This document shows, in pieces, positions 6,080 to 6,279 of a DNA stretch of 6,279 nt. Every line of letters starts with the position of its first letter. Within the stretch, counting starts at the first letter, position 1. The notes beneath the pieces were generated by a model. The model had not been told where the DNA came from. It worked only from the letters and a program-made list of their open reading frames with translations, and searched no databases. Source of the stretch: Kiloniellales bacterium (GTDB taxonomy: Bacteria > Pseudomonadota > Alphaproteobacteria > Kiloniellales > JAKSDN01); the NCBI GenBank assembly GCA_022360075.1, contig JAKSDN010001494.1:1-6279 (forward strand). Reading direction: 5' to 3'. A program made the position numbers and the translations under genes.

Positions 6080-6279
6080 AGCGGATGCCAGTCCGTGATC
6101 GCGTCGATCGCCACTTCCATCTCCCAGACCGGGCCGACGGCGAAATGCTTGGTCTTCTCGTAGACGATCGCTTCGGACTCGAATTTCAACGGCTTGTAGA
6201 AGCAAGCCGGGTCGAAGGCCGCGCGCCCGGCCGAAGGGCCTTGCGGATCGACCACCACCAGCGCCTGCTGCGGTTTCCA
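6076..6279 (-). CDS. Hypothetical protein (C-terminal 67 residues)
   Basis: This is the end of a minus-strand gene that continues past the window's right edge. I do not recognise the family. The 67 visible residues have a balanced, protein-like composition with several aromatics (ACFYKPLKFESEAIVYEKT near the middle, then GPVWEMEVAIDAITDWHPL at the end). Almost every codon ends in G or C, as in the neighbouring genes, which supports real coding. No membrane segment is visible in this part. Its TGA overlaps the GTG of the downstream membrane protein by four bases, so the two are almost certainly one operon and may act together. An in-frame ATG is not needed in the visible part because the frame is open to the edge. 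Confidence 0.75.
   Translation of the reverse strand, partial: WKPQQALVVVDPQGPSAGRAAFDPACFYKPLKFESEAIVYEKTKHFAVGPVWEMEVAIDAITDWHPL

Noticed and set aside
5423..6163. 246-residue plus-strand open frame after ppsA
   Set aside because: Its composition is low-complexity and rich in R, A, D, E and Q with no hydrophobic pattern. The minus-strand frame gives two clean membrane helices and overlaps its upstream gene by four bases, so the minus strand is the coding one.
6080..6205. Earlier start (6205) for the minus-strand membrane protein
   Set aside because: It would add 42 residues lying almost entirely over the upstream gene in another frame. The extension is arginine-rich and shadow-like, and the GTG at 6079 gives the typical four-base coupling.
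1..6279. A defence, toxin-antitoxin, phage or other novel multi-gene system
   Set aside because: All complete genes but one belong to common transport and metabolic families. No array, recombinase, nuclease or toxin-like gene is visible, and the only unknown pair is cut by the window edge.

Overview
The window looks like a chromosomal segment of a GC-rich proteobacterium, most likely an alphaproteobacterium. The third codon positions of all real genes are strongly G/C. An intergenic repeat carries the GTCATTGCGAG...GCAATCC signature that recurs in many alphaproteobacterial genomes. The protein families are consistent with this, but nothing here fixes a genus.

Layout. Positions 1-2407 hold the end of a plus-strand operon. 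It contains the 3' part of a DppD-like peptide/nickel-type ABC ATPase (1-390), a complete DppF-like ABC ATPase overlapping it (374-1405), and a zinc-independent quinone oxidoreductase of the medium-chain dehydrogenase family (1424-2407). The two ATPases would pair to power an importer of peptides or similar small molecules; its permeases and binding protein should lie to the left, outside the window. The oxidoreductase has no ATG, GTG or TTG at its expected N-terminus. The homologous start position reads ATC, with a well-placed ribosome binding site.

Positions 2408-2925 are non-coding. They hold a 93-bp terminal-inverted-repeat element (2605-2697) and several smaller inverted repeats of unknown meaning.

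Positions 2926-5358 encode a full-length phosphoenolpyruvate synthase (ppsA), probably transcribed alone. It makes PEP from pyruvate and ATP, the entry step to gluconeogenesis from C3 compounds.

Positions 5438-6279 are on the minus strand, convergent with ppsA. They hold two translationally coupled genes of unknown function: a two-helix membrane-anchored protein and, upstream of it, the C-terminal part of a protein cut by the window edge.

I see no CRISPR array, tRNA, rRNA, transposase, phage gene or toxin/defence system. Most of the window is ordinary metabolism and transport. The points worth a second look are the ATC start, the dispersed repeat, the matching cysteine quartets of the two ATPases, and the uncharacterised minus-strand pair.
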